This document shows, piece by piece, positions 17,591 through 28,389 of a stretch of 64,000 bases of DNA; within the stretch, counting starts at the first letter, position 1, and each line of letters begins with the position of its first letter. The position numbers were made by a program, and so were the translations under genes. This stretch comes from Streptomyces sp. NBC_00344 (lineage in GTDB: Bacteria > Actinomycetota > Actinomycetes > Streptomycetales > Streptomycetaceae), in assembly GCF_036088315.1 (NCBI RefSeq), contig NZ_CP107996.1, positions 2,932,501-2,996,500 on the forward strand, read 5' to 3'. Under the pieces are notes generated by a model. It searched no databases. It saw only the letters and a program-made list of their open reading frames with translations, and was not told the origin of the DNA.

Positions 17591-18145
17591 ATGGCGCACG
17601 GTGAGGTGCTCGAATTCGAGGAGTACGTACGCACCAGGCAGGAGGCGCTGCTGCGCAGTGCCCGCCGGCTGGTGCCCGACCCCGTCGACGCCCAGGACCT
17701 GCTGCAGACCGCCCTGGCCCGTACGTACCGCCGCTGGGAGGGCATCGCCGACAAGAGCCTGGCCGACGCCTACCTCCGCCGGGTCATGATCAACACGCGC
17801 ACCGAGTGGTGGCGCGCCCGCAAGCTGGAGGAGGTTCCGACCGAGCAGCTCCCCGACGCTTCCGTCGACGACGGCACGGACCAGCACGCCGACCGCGCGC
17901 TGCTGATGGACATCCTGAAGGTGCTGGCACCCAAGCAGCGCAGTGTGGTCGTGCTGCGACACTGGGAGCAGATGAGCACCGAGGAGACGGCTGCCGCGCT
18001 CGGGATGTCGGCGGGTACGGTGAAGAGCACGCTGCACCGGGCACTGGCCCGGCTCCGGCAGGAGCTGGAGAGCCGCGAGATCGACGCCCGGGCACTGATC
18101 CGTGGGGAACCTGTAGAGATGGGGCGGGAGCGGTGCGCGGCCTGA
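17591..18145 (+). CDS. sigE: ECF RNA polymerase sigma factor SigE
   Basis: Extracytoplasmic-function sigma factor of the cell-envelope stress response. The 184-residue protein has region 2 (DAQDLLQTALARTYRRW...AYLRRVMINTRTEWWR, residues ~32-75) and region 4 (LAPKQRSVVVLRHWEQMSTEETAAALGMSAGTVKSTLHRALARLR, ~110-155). The sequence and the following three genes match the sigE-cseABC operon of S. coelicolor as I remember it. I chose the ATG at 17591, with GGAGG nine bases upstream; a TTG two codons earlier is the alternative. No anti-sigma factor is adjacent, as expected, because control is by the CseB/CseC two-component system. The 3' end overlaps cseA by 13 bases. Confidence 0.95.
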   Translation: MAHGEVLEFEEYVRTRQEALLRSARRLVPDPVDAQDLLQTALARTYRRWEGIADKSLADAYLRRVMINTRTEWWRARKLEEVPTEQLPDASVDDGTDQHADRALLMDILKVLAPKQRSVVVLRHWEQMSTEETAAALGMSAGTVKSTLHRALARLRQELESREIDARALIRGEPVEMGRERCAA

Positions 18146-18843
18146 AGAACGGCGCGGGCGACGACCTGGACAGAGGCCGGCGCAGAACCGGCGGCAGACG
18201 GGCGGCGGGCAGCACGGCGATGGCCGGGCTCGCCGCTGTCGGGCTGCTCGCGGCCGGCTGCGACACCGGGGGAACGGGGGCACGCGACGAGGGCGCGGCC
18301 CATTCGGTCCCCGCGGCAGGTTCGGTCACGCCCAGCGCGGGGTCGGGCACCGCGGCGGCCACCCGGCCCGGTGCGCGCGTCGACGCGGCGCAGCTGCTCA
18401 AACAGGATCCGAAGGTCAGCTCGGCGGTCAAGCACGATCTGAAGCCCTGCTCCGGGCACGACTACCCGCTCGATGTCTCCTACGGGCATCTGACCGGCAA
18501 CAACGACCCCGATGTCGTGGTGAACGTGATGACCTGCCAGGACGCGGTGGGTGTCGCCACCTACGTCTACCGCGCGCAGAACAACGCCTACCGGAACGTC
18601 TTCGCCGCGGAGGCGGCCCCGGTCTACTCCGAGATCGACCGGGGTGATCTGGTGGTCACCAAGCAGCAGTACGTGAAGGGCGACTCGGTGTCCTACGCCT
18701 CGAGCGAGGACGTGGTCACGTACCACTGGGCGGACGACAAGTTCACCGAGAGCGACTCCGTGCACACCGATTTCAGCAAGGCGGTCGGGGACGGGGACAG
18801 CAGCGGCGACGTCTCCGGGACCACCGGCCCCACGGACAACTGA
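18133..18843 (+). CDS. cseA: lipoprotein CseA
   Basis: Lipoprotein that, in S. coelicolor, lies outside the membrane and dampens CseC signalling. The N-terminus has arginine pairs (GRRRTGGRRAAG), a hydrophobic stretch and the lipobox LLAAGC, with the lipidated Cys near residue 38. The mature part (to residue 236) contains a spacer rich in Ala/Gly/Ser and a compact domain with two cysteines (LKPCSGH and MTCQDAV). I chose the GTG at 18133, with GGGCGGGAG upstream. This start overlaps sigE by 13 bases, so translation is likely coupled. The later ATG before the lipobox would leave no basic region. Confidence 0.9.
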   Translation: MRGLKNGAGDDLDRGRRRTGGRRAAGSTAMAGLAAVGLLAAGCDTGGTGARDEGAAHSVPAAGSVTPSAGSGTAAATRPGARVDAAQLLKQDPKVSSAVKHDLKPCSGHDYPLDVSYGHLTGNNDPDVVVNVMTCQDAVGVATYVYRAQNNAYRNVFAAEAAPVYSEIDRGDLVVTKQQYVKGDSVSYASSEDVVTYHWADDKFTESDSVHTDFSKAVGDGDSSGDVSGTTGPTDN

Positions 18844-18855
18844 GAGAGCAGCCGC

Positions 18856-19554
18856 ATGGCCGAGACCCATGTCCTCTTCGTCGAGGACGACGATGTGATC
18901 CGCGAGGCGACCCAGCTCGCACTCGAGCGGGACGGTTTCCGCGTCACCGCCATGCCCGACGGGCTGTCCGGCCTGGAGGCGTTCCGTACCAACCAGCCGG
19001 ACATCGCGCTGCTCGATGTGATGGTGCCGGGCCTGGACGGGGTATCCCTGTGCCGCCGGATCCGTGACGAGTCGACCGTCCCGGTGATCATGCTGTCGGC
19101 ACGCGCCGATTCGATCGACGTGGTGCTGGGCCTGGAGGCAGGGGCCGACGACTACGTGACCAAACCCTTCGACGGCGCGGTCCTGGTGGCCCGGATCCGC
19201 GCGGTACTGCGGCGCTTCGGACACGCGACAGGCGCCTCGGGGGACCGCGACGGGCGGCCTGACGAGCGCGGGGTGCTGTCCTTCGGCGACGTCGAGGTCG
19301 ACACCGAGGGCATGGAGGTGCACCGGGGCGGCGAGCATGTGGCTCTCACGCCGACCGAGATGCGGCTGCTGCTCGAGTTCTCCACGGCGCCCGGCACGGT
19401 GCTGTCCCGCGACAAGCTTCTCGAACGGGTCTGGGACTACGGCTGGGGTGGTGACACCAGGGTGGTGGACGTTCATGTGCAGCGGCTGCGCACCAAGATC
19501 GGCCAGGACCGGATCGAAACGGTCCGCGGCTTCGGCTACAAGCTCAAGGCATGA
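18856..19554 (+). CDS. cseB: response regulator CseB
   Basis: OmpR/PhoB-family response regulator that activates sigE transcription when phosphorylated by CseC. The receiver domain has the acidic pocket E10/D11/D12, phospho-acceptor D54 (LLDVMVPG) and K103 (TKPF). The C-terminal winged helix (~150-232) includes LTPTEMRLLLEF and the recognition region DTRVVDVHVQRLRTKI. It is 232 residues, full length. It starts 12 bases after cseA and its stop overlaps the cseC start by four bases. Confidence 0.96.
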   Translation: MAETHVLFVEDDDVIREATQLALERDGFRVTAMPDGLSGLEAFRTNQPDIALLDVMVPGLDGVSLCRRIRDESTVPVIMLSARADSIDVVLGLEAGADDYVTKPFDGAVLVARIRAVLRRFGHATGASGDRDGRPDERGVLSFGDVEVDTEGMEVHRGGEHVALTPTEMRLLLEFSTAPGTVLSRDKLLERVWDYGWGGDTRVVDVHVQRLRTKIGQDRIETVRGFGYKLKA

Positions 19555-20864
19555 AGCACTTCGCCCTGCGCACCGGGGTCCGCTGGAAGATCAGCATCGC
19601 GATCGCCGCTGTCGGCGCGCTGATCGCGATCGCACTGAGCCTGGTGGTGCACAACGCGGCACGGGTCTCGATGCTCGACAACGCCCGTGACACCCAGATC
19701 GTGCGACTTCAGCTCGCGCTGCGGGTCTTCGAGTCGAAGAAACAGCAGCAGCCGCAGTTCGGCTCCAAGGTCAACGACCCGGCCCTGCCCAGGGAGCTGC
19801 GCCGCCGGGCGTCCGAGAACCGGCTCTCCACCCTGGTCGTCGAGCACGACGGCGAAGTACCCGAGGTATGGGCGGCCGCCCCGCTCGCGGGCGGCGATGT
19901 GCTCTCCCTGCGCAGCCGGTACAACGGCAGCGCGTCCGTGATGCAGGACCTCGACCGGGCCCTGATCATCGGCTCGGTTTCGGTGGTCCTGGGCGGCAGC
20001 GCGCTGGGCGTGCTGATCGGCGGACAGCTCTCCCGCCGGCTGCGCAAGGCGGCGGCCGCCGCCACCAAGGTCGCCCAGGGCGAGACCGACGTCCGGGTCA
20101 GGGATGCCATCGGCGGTGTGGTGCGCGACGAGACCGATGAGCTCGCCCGCGCGGTGGACGCCATGACCGACACCCTGCAGGAGCGGGTCGAGGCGGAGCG
20201 CCGGGTCACCGCGGACATCGCGCATGAGCTCCGTACACCGGTGACCGGGCTGCTGACCGCTGCCGAGCTGCTGCCGCCGGGGCGGCCCACCGAACTGGTG
20301 CGCAACCGGGCGCAGGCGCTGCGGACGCTGGTCGAGGACGTACTCGAGGTGGCGCGGCTGGACAGCGCGTCCGAACGTGCCGAACTGCAGGAGATCGCGC
20401 TGGGCGAGTTCGTCGCCAGGCGAGTGACGATCATGGCGCCGGACGCGACGGTACGGGTGGTCCACGAGTCCTGGGTGAACACCGATCCCCGGCGTCTGGA
20501 GCGGATCATCGGCAATCTGCTGGGCAACGCGGCCCAGCACGGCGGCACACCTGTGGAGGTCACGGTCGAGGGCCGGGTGGTGCGGGTACGCGATCACGGG
20601 CCGGGATTCCCGGATGCGCTGCTGCGCGAGGGCCCGAGCCGCTTCCGTACCGGCAGCAGTGACCGTGCCGGGGTCGGACACGGTCTGGGCCTGACGATCG
20701 CGGCCGGCCAGGCCAAGGTCCTGGGCGCCCGTCTGACCTTCCGCAACGCGGCTCCGGAGGGCTCGAGGAAGACCGGGGGCGCGATCGCGGTCCTGTGGCT
20801 CCCGGAGCACGCCCCGACGAACACGGGCAGCTTCCCGCCGCTGACCAGACCGGCGGAACGCTGA
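19551..20864 (+). CDS. cseC: sensor histidine kinase CseC
   Basis: Membrane kinase that senses cell-wall damage and phosphorylates CseB. The 437-residue protein has membrane helices at ~14-34 and ~138-158, flanking a small extracytoplasmic sensor domain of about 100 residues. A HAMP region follows (~160-210), then the H-box DIAHELRTP with H225, the N-box RIIGNLLGNAAQH and the G-boxes RDHGPGF and GVGHGLGLTIA. The ATG overlaps the cseB stop (ATGA), giving tight coupling. A 24-base-stem hairpin begins at its stop codon. Confidence 0.96.
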   Translation: MKHFALRTGVRWKISIAIAAVGALIAIALSLVVHNAARVSMLDNARDTQIVRLQLALRVFESKKQQQPQFGSKVNDPALPRELRRRASENRLSTLVVEHDGEVPEVWAAAPLAGGDVLSLRSRYNGSASVMQDLDRALIIGSVSVVLGGSALGVLIGGQLSRRLRKAAAAATKVAQGETDVRVRDAIGGVVRDETDELARAVDAMTDTLQERVEAERRVTADIAHELRTPVTGLLTAAELLPPGRPTELVRNRAQALRTLVEDVLEVARLDSASERAELQEIALGEFVARRVTIMAPDATVRVVHESWVNTDPRRLERIIGNLLGNAAQHGGTPVEVTVEGRVVRVRDHGPGFPDALLREGPSRFRTGSSDRAGVGHGLGLTIAAGQAKVLGARLTFRNAAPEGSRKTGGAIAVLWLPEHAPTNTGSFPPLTRPAER

Positions 20865-20910
20865 AAGCGCGGTGGGCCCCGGGTACACCCGGGGCCCACC
20901 GCGCTTTCAG
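20861..20910. terminator. bidirectional terminator after cseC
   Basis: Arms 20861-20884 and 20887-20910 are perfectly complementary over 24 bases with only AC between them (the top pairs must open in RNA). The hairpin overlaps the cseC stop and lies 11 bases from the stop of the convergent exporter gene, so it can serve both. Confidence 0.88.
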
Positions 20911-20921
20911 CGCTTCGCGCG

Positions 20922-22493
20922 TCAGACGGTCTCGACCGCCCTGGGCTCGTCCTTCGCGGCCGGGGCGGGCGCCGCGGCGCCCCGCAGGGCCACCTCCTTG
21001 ACGAAGAACGCGGCGACGATGACGGCAAGACCGGCGCCGGCCCCGAGCAGGAACCCGCCGTGGGTACCCGCGGCGACCGCGTACTTGTAGGCCTCGCTGA
21101 CGTTCTTCGGCAGCTTGGCCAGGCTCGCCGCGTCCAGCTGCGCCGAGGGCAGTGAGATGCCCTTGCCCATCCGCTGGTCCATCACGTCCTGGACCTTGCT
21201 GGTGAAGAGCGCCCCCATGATCGAGACACCGAAGGAGGAACCGAGCGTACGGAACAGGGTCGTCGACGAGGAGGCGACGCCCATGTCCTTCATCTCGACG
21301 CTGTTCTGCGCGACCAGCATGGTGATCTGCATCAGGAAGCCCATGCCGGCGCCGACCACGGCCATGTACAGGCCGGTGGTCAGCCGGGTCGTGTGGACGT
21401 CCATCGTGGACAGCAGATACAGCCCGGCGACCATCAGTACGCCACCCGCGATGGGGAAGACCTTGTACTTGCCGGTGTTGGTGGTGACACGGCCCGCGAC
21501 CAGCGAGACGGCCATCATCGCCAGCAGCATGGGCATCAGCAGCAGCCCCGAGTTGGTCGCCGACGCACCCTGCACGGACTGCTGGAACAGCGGCAGGAAC
21601 AGCATCGCGCCGAACATCACGAAGCCGGTCAGGAAGCCGATGATCGACATCAGCGAGAAGTTGCGGCTCCGGAAGATGTGCAGGGGCACGATCGGCTCGG
21701 CCGCCTTGGTCTCCCAGAAGACGAATCCGATCAGGGCGACCACGCCGACGAACATCAGCTCGAGGATGATCGCGGAGTCCCAGTCGTACTGCGTACCGCC
21801 CCAGGTGGTGACCAGCACGATCGAGACGATGCCGACGGTGAGCAGCGCGGTGCCCAGATAGTCGATCCGTCCCCGCGCCCGCTTCTTCGGCAGGTGCAGC
21901 ACGGCGGTGACCATGGCGAGCGCGACCGCGCCCAGCGGGAGGTTTATGTAGAAGGTCCAGCGCCAGCCGAGGTGGTCGGTGATGGCGCCGCCGACCAGCG
22001 GTCCGCCGATCATCGCGACCGCCATGACGCCGGCCATCATGCCCTGGTACTTGCCACGCTCACGCGGCGGAATCAGGTCGCCGATGATCGCCATGACGCC
22101 GACCATCAGGCCGCCGGCGCCCAGCCCCTGGATGGCCCTGAAGCCGATCAGCTGGCTCATGTCCTGCGCCATGCCGCTCAGCGCGGAGCCGACCAGGAAA
22201 ACGACGATGGACGTGAGGAAGGCGCCCTTGCGCCCGTACATGTCCCCGACCTTGCCCCAGATCGGGGTCGAGGCCGCGGTCGCGAGCGTGTAGGCCGTCA
22301 CCACCCAGGACAGATGTTTCAGCCCGCCCAGCTCGCCGACGATCGTCGGCATCGCGGTGTTGACGATCATGTTGTCGAGCATCGCGAGCAGCATCGCGAT
22401 CATCAACGCGAACAGCACCACCCGGACGCTGCGCGGCCGTGGCTCGGCCTTTGCCGCCACCCCGGCCTGCGCCACTTCTCCGGCTTCCGACAC
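20922..22493 (-). CDS. MFS multidrug exporter, DHA2 (EmrB/QacA) family
   Basis: Proton-driven drug exporter of 523 residues with about 14 membrane segments. Motif A appears as GKVGDMYGRKGAFL in the loop after helix 2, motif C as MIGGPLVGGAI in helix 5, and the family's LDNMIVNTAMPTIVGEL lies in helix 1. The drugs handled cannot be predicted. The start is a GTG at 22493 with GGAG about 11 bases upstream. It is divergent from a TetR regulator, and its promoter (TTGACG-N17-TACCTT) lies within a large inverted repeat, strongly implying repression by that neighbour and induction by a substrate. Confidence 0.95.
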   Translation of the reverse strand: MSEAGEVAQAGVAAKAEPRPRSVRVVLFALMIAMLLAMLDNMIVNTAMPTIVGELGGLKHLSWVVTAYTLATAASTPIWGKVGDMYGRKGAFLTSIVVFLVGSALSGMAQDMSQLIGFRAIQGLGAGGLMVGVMAIIGDLIPPRERGKYQGMMAGVMAVAMIGGPLVGGAITDHLGWRWTFYINLPLGAVALAMVTAVLHLPKKRARGRIDYLGTALLTVGIVSIVLVTTWGGTQYDWDSAIILELMFVGVVALIGFVFWETKAAEPIVPLHIFRSRNFSLMSIIGFLTGFVMFGAMLFLPLFQQSVQGASATNSGLLLMPMLLAMMAVSLVAGRVTTNTGKYKVFPIAGGVLMVAGLYLLSTMDVHTTRLTTGLYMAVVGAGMGFLMQITMLVAQNSVEMKDMGVASSSTTLFRTLGSSFGVSIMGALFTSKVQDVMDQRMGKGISLPSAQLDAASLAKLPKNVSEAYKYAVAAGTHGGFLLGAGAGLAVIVAAFFVKEVALRGAAAPAPAAKDEPRAVETV

Positions 22494-22538
22494 GTTTCCC
22501 CACGCTCCCCTGGCACTTACCCGGCGCCGACGGTGTAC

Positions 22539-22568
22539 TTACTTGTCGCCCGGCTAGTTGACTACACT
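22539..22568 (+). promoter_or_regulatory. candidate promoter of the tetR-like gene
   Basis: TTACTT (22539-22544), an 18-base spacer and TACACT (22563-22568) on the plus strand. The left operator arm spans the -35 and spacer. The -35 match is moderate. Confidence 0.45.
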
Positions 22569-22573
22569 AGGGA

Positions 22574-22602
22574 AAGGTAGGCTGTAACTAGCCGGGCGTC
22601 AA
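22574..22602 (-). promoter_or_regulatory. promoter of the MFS exporter gene
   Basis: On the minus strand TTGACG (22597-22602), exactly 17 bases, then TACCTT (22574-22579). This fits the Streptomyces housekeeping sigma consensus well. The right operator arm covers the -35 and most of the spacer. Confidence 0.7.
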
Positions 22603-22626
22603 GTAAGTTCCTCGGGAGAGCACCGT

Positions 22627-23208
22627 ATGGGCAGCAGAGGCAACACCCGCCAGCGCATCCAGGATGTGGCGCTGGAGCTCTTCGCCGAGCAGGGGTACGA
22701 GAAGACATCGCTGCGTGAGATCGCCGAGAGACTCGACGTCACCAAGGCTGCGCTGTACTACCACTTCAAGACCAAGGAAGACATCCTCATCAGTCTCTTC
22801 CGCGATCTGTCGGCGCCCATCGACGAAGTGATCGCCTGGGGGCAGAGCCAGCCGCGCTCGCTGGAGACGAAGAAGGAAGTCCTGCGCCGCTACAGCGAAG
22901 CACTCAGCGGCGCCACCCCACTCTTCCGCTTCATGCAGGAGAACCAGGGGACCGTGCGCGAGCTCAGCGTGGGCGAGAACTTCAAGGACCGGATGCTGGT
23001 CCTGCTCGACCTGGTCAGGTCGCCGGAGGCGTCCATGACCGATCAGGTGCGCTGCTTCACCGCACTGTTCACGATGCATGCGGGGATGTTCGCGCTCAAA
23101 GACGTCGAAGGCGACCTCGAGGACAAGCGCAAGGCTGTCCTCGAGGTCGCCACCGAACTGATGACCCAGGCCCATCTGGACGCGGTCAGGGGAGCCGCCG
23201 CCCCTTGA
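22627..23208 (+). CDS. TetR-family regulator of the divergent exporter
   Basis: A 193-residue repressor with the helix-turn-helix near the N-terminus (residues ~8-52: IQDVALELFAEQGYEKTSLREIAERL, then TKAALYYHFKTKEDIL) and a helical ligand domain. The start is the ATG at 22627 with GGGAG about seven bases upstream. The divergent arrangement with a DHA2 exporter and the mirrored operator between them argue that it represses both itself and the exporter, and that a drug-like ligand relieves this. The ligand is unknown. Confidence 0.93.
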   Translation: MGSRGNTRQRIQDVALELFAEQGYEKTSLREIAERLDVTKAALYYHFKTKEDILISLFRDLSAPIDEVIAWGQSQPRSLETKKEVLRRYSEALSGATPLFRFMQENQGTVRELSVGENFKDRMLVLLDLVRSPEASMTDQVRCFTALFTMHAGMFALKDVEGDLEDKRKAVLEVATELMTQAHLDAVRGAAAP

Positions 23209-23258
23209 TGTCCGTCACGGCGGATCCCGCCGCATGATGTCCGTCAGGGCGCCGTCCG

Positions 23259-23951
23259 TCAGAGCTTGACGTCGTGGGCCTTCAGGAACGGCACCGGGTT
23301 GAAGCCCGAGCCGTAGTCAGGGGTCGTACGGATCTCGAAGTGCAGGTGCGGACCGGTCGTGTTACCGGTGGCGCCGGACTTCGCTATCGCCTGGCCCGTG
23401 TTCACGTGCTGGCCGATCTGGACGTCGATCCGCGACAGGTGCGCGTACTGCGAGTACTTGCCGTCGGAGTGCTTGATCACGACGGCGTTGCCGTACGCGG
23501 GGCCGTCGCCGCCGCCGTTCGGGCCGGCCTTGACCACGGTGCCGGCGTGCACGGCCTTCACGGTGGTGCCGGTCGGCACCACGAAGTCCTGGCCCGAGTG
23601 CTTGTGGGACCACATGTGGCCCGCCTCACCGAAGGGCTCGCCGATCACGATGTGGTCGACCGGCTTGACCCAGGCGTTCGCCGCCTTCTTGGCCTTCGCG
23701 GCCTTGGCGGCCTGCTCGGCCTTCGCCGTCTTGGCGGCGTGGGCGGCGGCCTGCTTCTGAGCGGTGGCCTGGTGGGTGAGCGCGCTGGCGACGGACGAGG
23801 TCCCCGCTTCAACGGAGGCCGGGTGTGCGTCGGCAGCAACCGCGACCCCGGCGCCCAGCGCCACCGACACGCCGAACCCGGCGGTGATGACCGCAGCGCG
23901 AGTACGAAGCGGGGAGCGGCGGGAAACGAGGGAAGTGATCTGCTTCTGCAT
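23259..23951 (-). CDS. secreted M23-family (LytM-like) peptidase
   Basis: Zinc metallopeptidase that cuts peptidoglycan cross-links. The 230-residue protein has an export signal (basic start SRRSPLRTR, then a hydrophobic stretch ending AVAADAHP). An Ala/Lys-rich, probably helical linker follows (TAKAEQAAKAAKAKKAA), then a C-terminal LytM domain. The zinc ligands appear in KHSGQDF (HxxxD) and in PHLHFE (HxH). I chose the ATG at 23951, with CGGAG 11 bases upstream; an in-frame ATG at 23972 is possible. It is divergent from a hydrolase gene across a 544-base gap. Confidence 0.93.
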   Translation of the reverse strand: MQKQITSLVSRRSPLRTRAAVITAGFGVSVALGAGVAVAADAHPASVEAGTSSVASALTHQATAQKQAAAHAAKTAKAEQAAKAAKAKKAANAWVKPVDHIVIGEPFGEAGHMWSHKHSGQDFVVPTGTTVKAVHAGTVVKAGPNGGGDGPAYGNAVVIKHSDGKYSQYAHLSRIDVQIGQHVNTGQAIAKSGATGNTTGPHLHFEIRTTPDYGSGFNPVPFLKAHDVKL

Positions 23952-24495
23952 ACGTGCAACAACTCCGGACATAAGAGGACCCAGCCGTGCAGGCCGGGCT
24001 GACCACACATTGGTAACCCAGTCGGCACCAAACACTCAAAACGCCCATCTACGACATCACGTCGTAGCGAGAGTCAGGGAAATACGCCTCTTGCCAGGAA
24101 TCGGAAACCCGCCGGAGCAATCCGCCGCGGGGCGTTCAGTCGCAGTTGAATGCGGCGAGAAAGGGACAGAACGGGGTTTTCCGCCCCCCGGGTCCAAAGT
24201 CCCTGCCGCCCCCTGCGAAGGGCCCGGGCACCTCCACCGCGGGAACCCCTACTCCGGCTAGTAGGCCGCGAACCCCCTGTGTGCCTTGTCACCGGCGAGG
24301 GACCTCCGCCTGCCCGTTTCGGGACCTTCGGCCTCGGCTCTCCCGGGTGGCGCCGAGCCCCCTCAACGCGCCTTCGAGCCCCTCGAAGTGGTGCGGCTCA
24401 CTTCCCTCAGAGGTAATCGACGGCCGGTATGCGGCAGAACAGGATGAGCCCCGTACCCACCGCACACTCCTCGCTCGCCGGAAGGACCCACTGCC
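23952..24495. other. non-coding region between divergent genes
   Basis: A 544-base stretch with no open frame showing plausible codon use. It contains two small perfect inverted repeats: CTACGAC-N5-GTCGTAG (24050-24068) and CTTCGAG-CCC-CTCGAAG (24372-24388). The base nearest the peptidase gene is relatively AT-rich, as expected of its promoter and leader. I looked for a c-di-AMP (ydaO) riboswitch, which controls cell-wall hydrolases in actinomycetes, and did not find its conserved core. Confidence 0.6.
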
Positions 24496-25335
24496 ATGCC
24501 GTACTTCGCGACCCCCACCGATGGCACACGTCTCCACTACATCGACTACGGCGACCCCGGGACCACGGCCGAGCGGACCATCGTCTTCGTCAACAGTTCC
24601 TACTTCGGCACCGAGATGTGGGAGTACCAGATGCTGCCGCTGGCGGCCGACGGGTTCCGCTGCGTGGGTCTGGACCGGCGTGGCCACGGCAGATCCGACG
24701 ATGTGTGGGACGGGTTCGACCTCGACACACTCGCCGATGATGTCGCCGCGCTCCTGGACCACCTGGATCTGACCGGGGTCACTCTGGTCGGGCACTCACT
24801 CGGCTCCGCCGAGATCGTGCGGATGCTGACCCGGCACGGCAGCGGACGGGTGGCGCGTATCGCGCTGGTGGCGGGGATGGCCCCGGGGCCTGCCCGCTCG
24901 GCCGACCACGCCGATGGGCTGGACCCGGCGGTCGTCGAGGGGGCCAATGCGGCCTTCCGCAAGGACCGGCTCGCATTCTTCGCGGACGGGGCCGAGGCGT
25001 TCTTCGCCCTTCAGCGTCCCGGTATCGAGCTCTCCGCTGCGTATGTGCAGTACATGGTCGACCGGTGCGCCGGCGCCACCGCACGCGCGGCCACCGCCAT
25101 GGGAGACCTCCTGACCGGCCTGAACCTCGTCCCCGAGATGGCGAAGATCGATGTGCCCGCCCTGGTCGTGCACGGCACACACGATGTATCGGCCCCCATC
25201 GAGCTCACGGGCCGGCGGTCGGCAGCGGCGCTGCCGGGCAGCGTGTTCCATGTGTACGAGGACGGAGGCCATGGGCTCTTCGCCACCCACGCGGATCGGC
25301 TCACCGGCGATCTGCGGGACTTCATGAGCCGCTGA
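24496..25335 (+). CDS. alpha/beta hydrolase
   Basis: A 279-residue alpha/beta-hydrolase-fold enzyme related to non-haem peroxidases, esterases and dienelactone-type hydrolases. The oxyanion region VNSSYFGTEMW follows strand 3. The nucleophile Ser is in VGHSLGSAE (residue ~97). The acid is probably the Asp of VHGTHDVSAP and the His is in GGHGLF near the C-terminus, so the triad is complete. The start is the ATG at 24496 with AAGGA ten bases upstream. The substrate is unknown. A 16-base-stem terminator follows. Confidence 0.9.
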   Translation: MPYFATPTDGTRLHYIDYGDPGTTAERTIVFVNSSYFGTEMWEYQMLPLAADGFRCVGLDRRGHGRSDDVWDGFDLDTLADDVAALLDHLDLTGVTLVGHSLGSAEIVRMLTRHGSGRVARIALVAGMAPGPARSADHADGLDPAVVEGANAAFRKDRLAFFADGAEAFFALQRPGIELSAAYVQYMVDRCAGATARAATAMGDLLTGLNLVPEMAKIDVPALVVHGTHDVSAPIELTGRRSAAALPGSVFHVYEDGGHGLFATHADRLTGDLRDFMSR

Positions 25336-25354
25336 CGGCTCTCGGCACACAGCA

Positions 25355-25394
25355 GGGCGGCCCCGGAACCGATGTACCGGTTCCGGGGCCGCCC
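25355..25394. terminator. bidirectional terminator between hydrolase and clpC
   Basis: GGGCGGCCCCGGAACC (25355-25370) pairs perfectly with 25379-25394 around an eight-base loop, followed by TTCTCT on the plus strand. It lies between convergent genes and can serve both. Confidence 0.85.
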
Positions 25395-25435
25395 TTCTCT
25401 GCGTACAGCCGCTCAGGCCGCCCGACGCGTGGGCG

Positions 25436-27961
<2,526 letters not shown>

Positions 27962-28389
27962 CGTTAATCGCTCCTCAGAGCGGTCGGGCAGTGAGGGGTC
28001 GGTCCCCTCCCAGTCCTTCCGCATGCTAGTCCCGCGGGGCGGGACAGCTCATTCCAACTGCCGACACCCGTCCATGACCTCCGGCCCGAACAGCCGACAA
28101 CTGCTCCAACCCGATGGTGCGAGACGATGTTCCCGCAGGCCAGGCAGATACCCCTGTCTCCACTACGCCGATGGCGAACGCGAGACCGTCCGAACCGCAT
28201 CTCGCCCGTCCCCACTAGGTATGTCTTACCCGCAAGCACCGGCAGTCCATGCGGCGCGTGCCATTTCCCTCAGCTACGGGCGAACATCGTTGCGCCTCCG
28301 AATGCTTCTTCGCGCCCCCCGGACATCAACAGAAAGCAATCATAGGAGACTCTGCGTAACTCTCACGCTCACCGGGAGTTGCTCCGGAC
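27962..28389. other. non-coding region between divergent clpC and hypothetical gene
   Basis: A 428-base region without a plausible gene. A short inverted repeat GTCCCGC-GGG-GCGGGAC sits at 28029-28045, upstream of clpC. A TAGCAT box just beyond it on the minus strand could be the clpC -10 (with TGAGCT 17 bases further up), but this is weak. Nothing else in the region is clear. Confidence 0.5.

Larger units (their letters stand above)
22537..22608. promoter_or_regulatory. paired operator between exporter and tetR genes
   Basis: The arms 22537-22559 and 22586-22608 are inverted copies of a 23-base sequence starting ACTTACTTG and ending CGGCTAGTT, with one mismatch and a 26-base centre. Each arm overlaps the promoter of one of the divergent genes. 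This looks like two repressor sites in mirror arrangement. Confidence 0.8.

Noticed and set aside
24150..24230. AAC...GTC spacing resembling a SigE promoter (GAACGG...GGGTCC)
   Set aside because: The spacing is off by one, the -10 lacks the C before GTC, and it lies more than 250 bases from the gene on that strand.
23952..24300. Possible c-di-AMP (ydaO-type) riboswitch upstream of the M23 peptidase
   Set aside because: Expected from biology, but the conserved core sequences of that RNA were not visible by eye on the minus strand.
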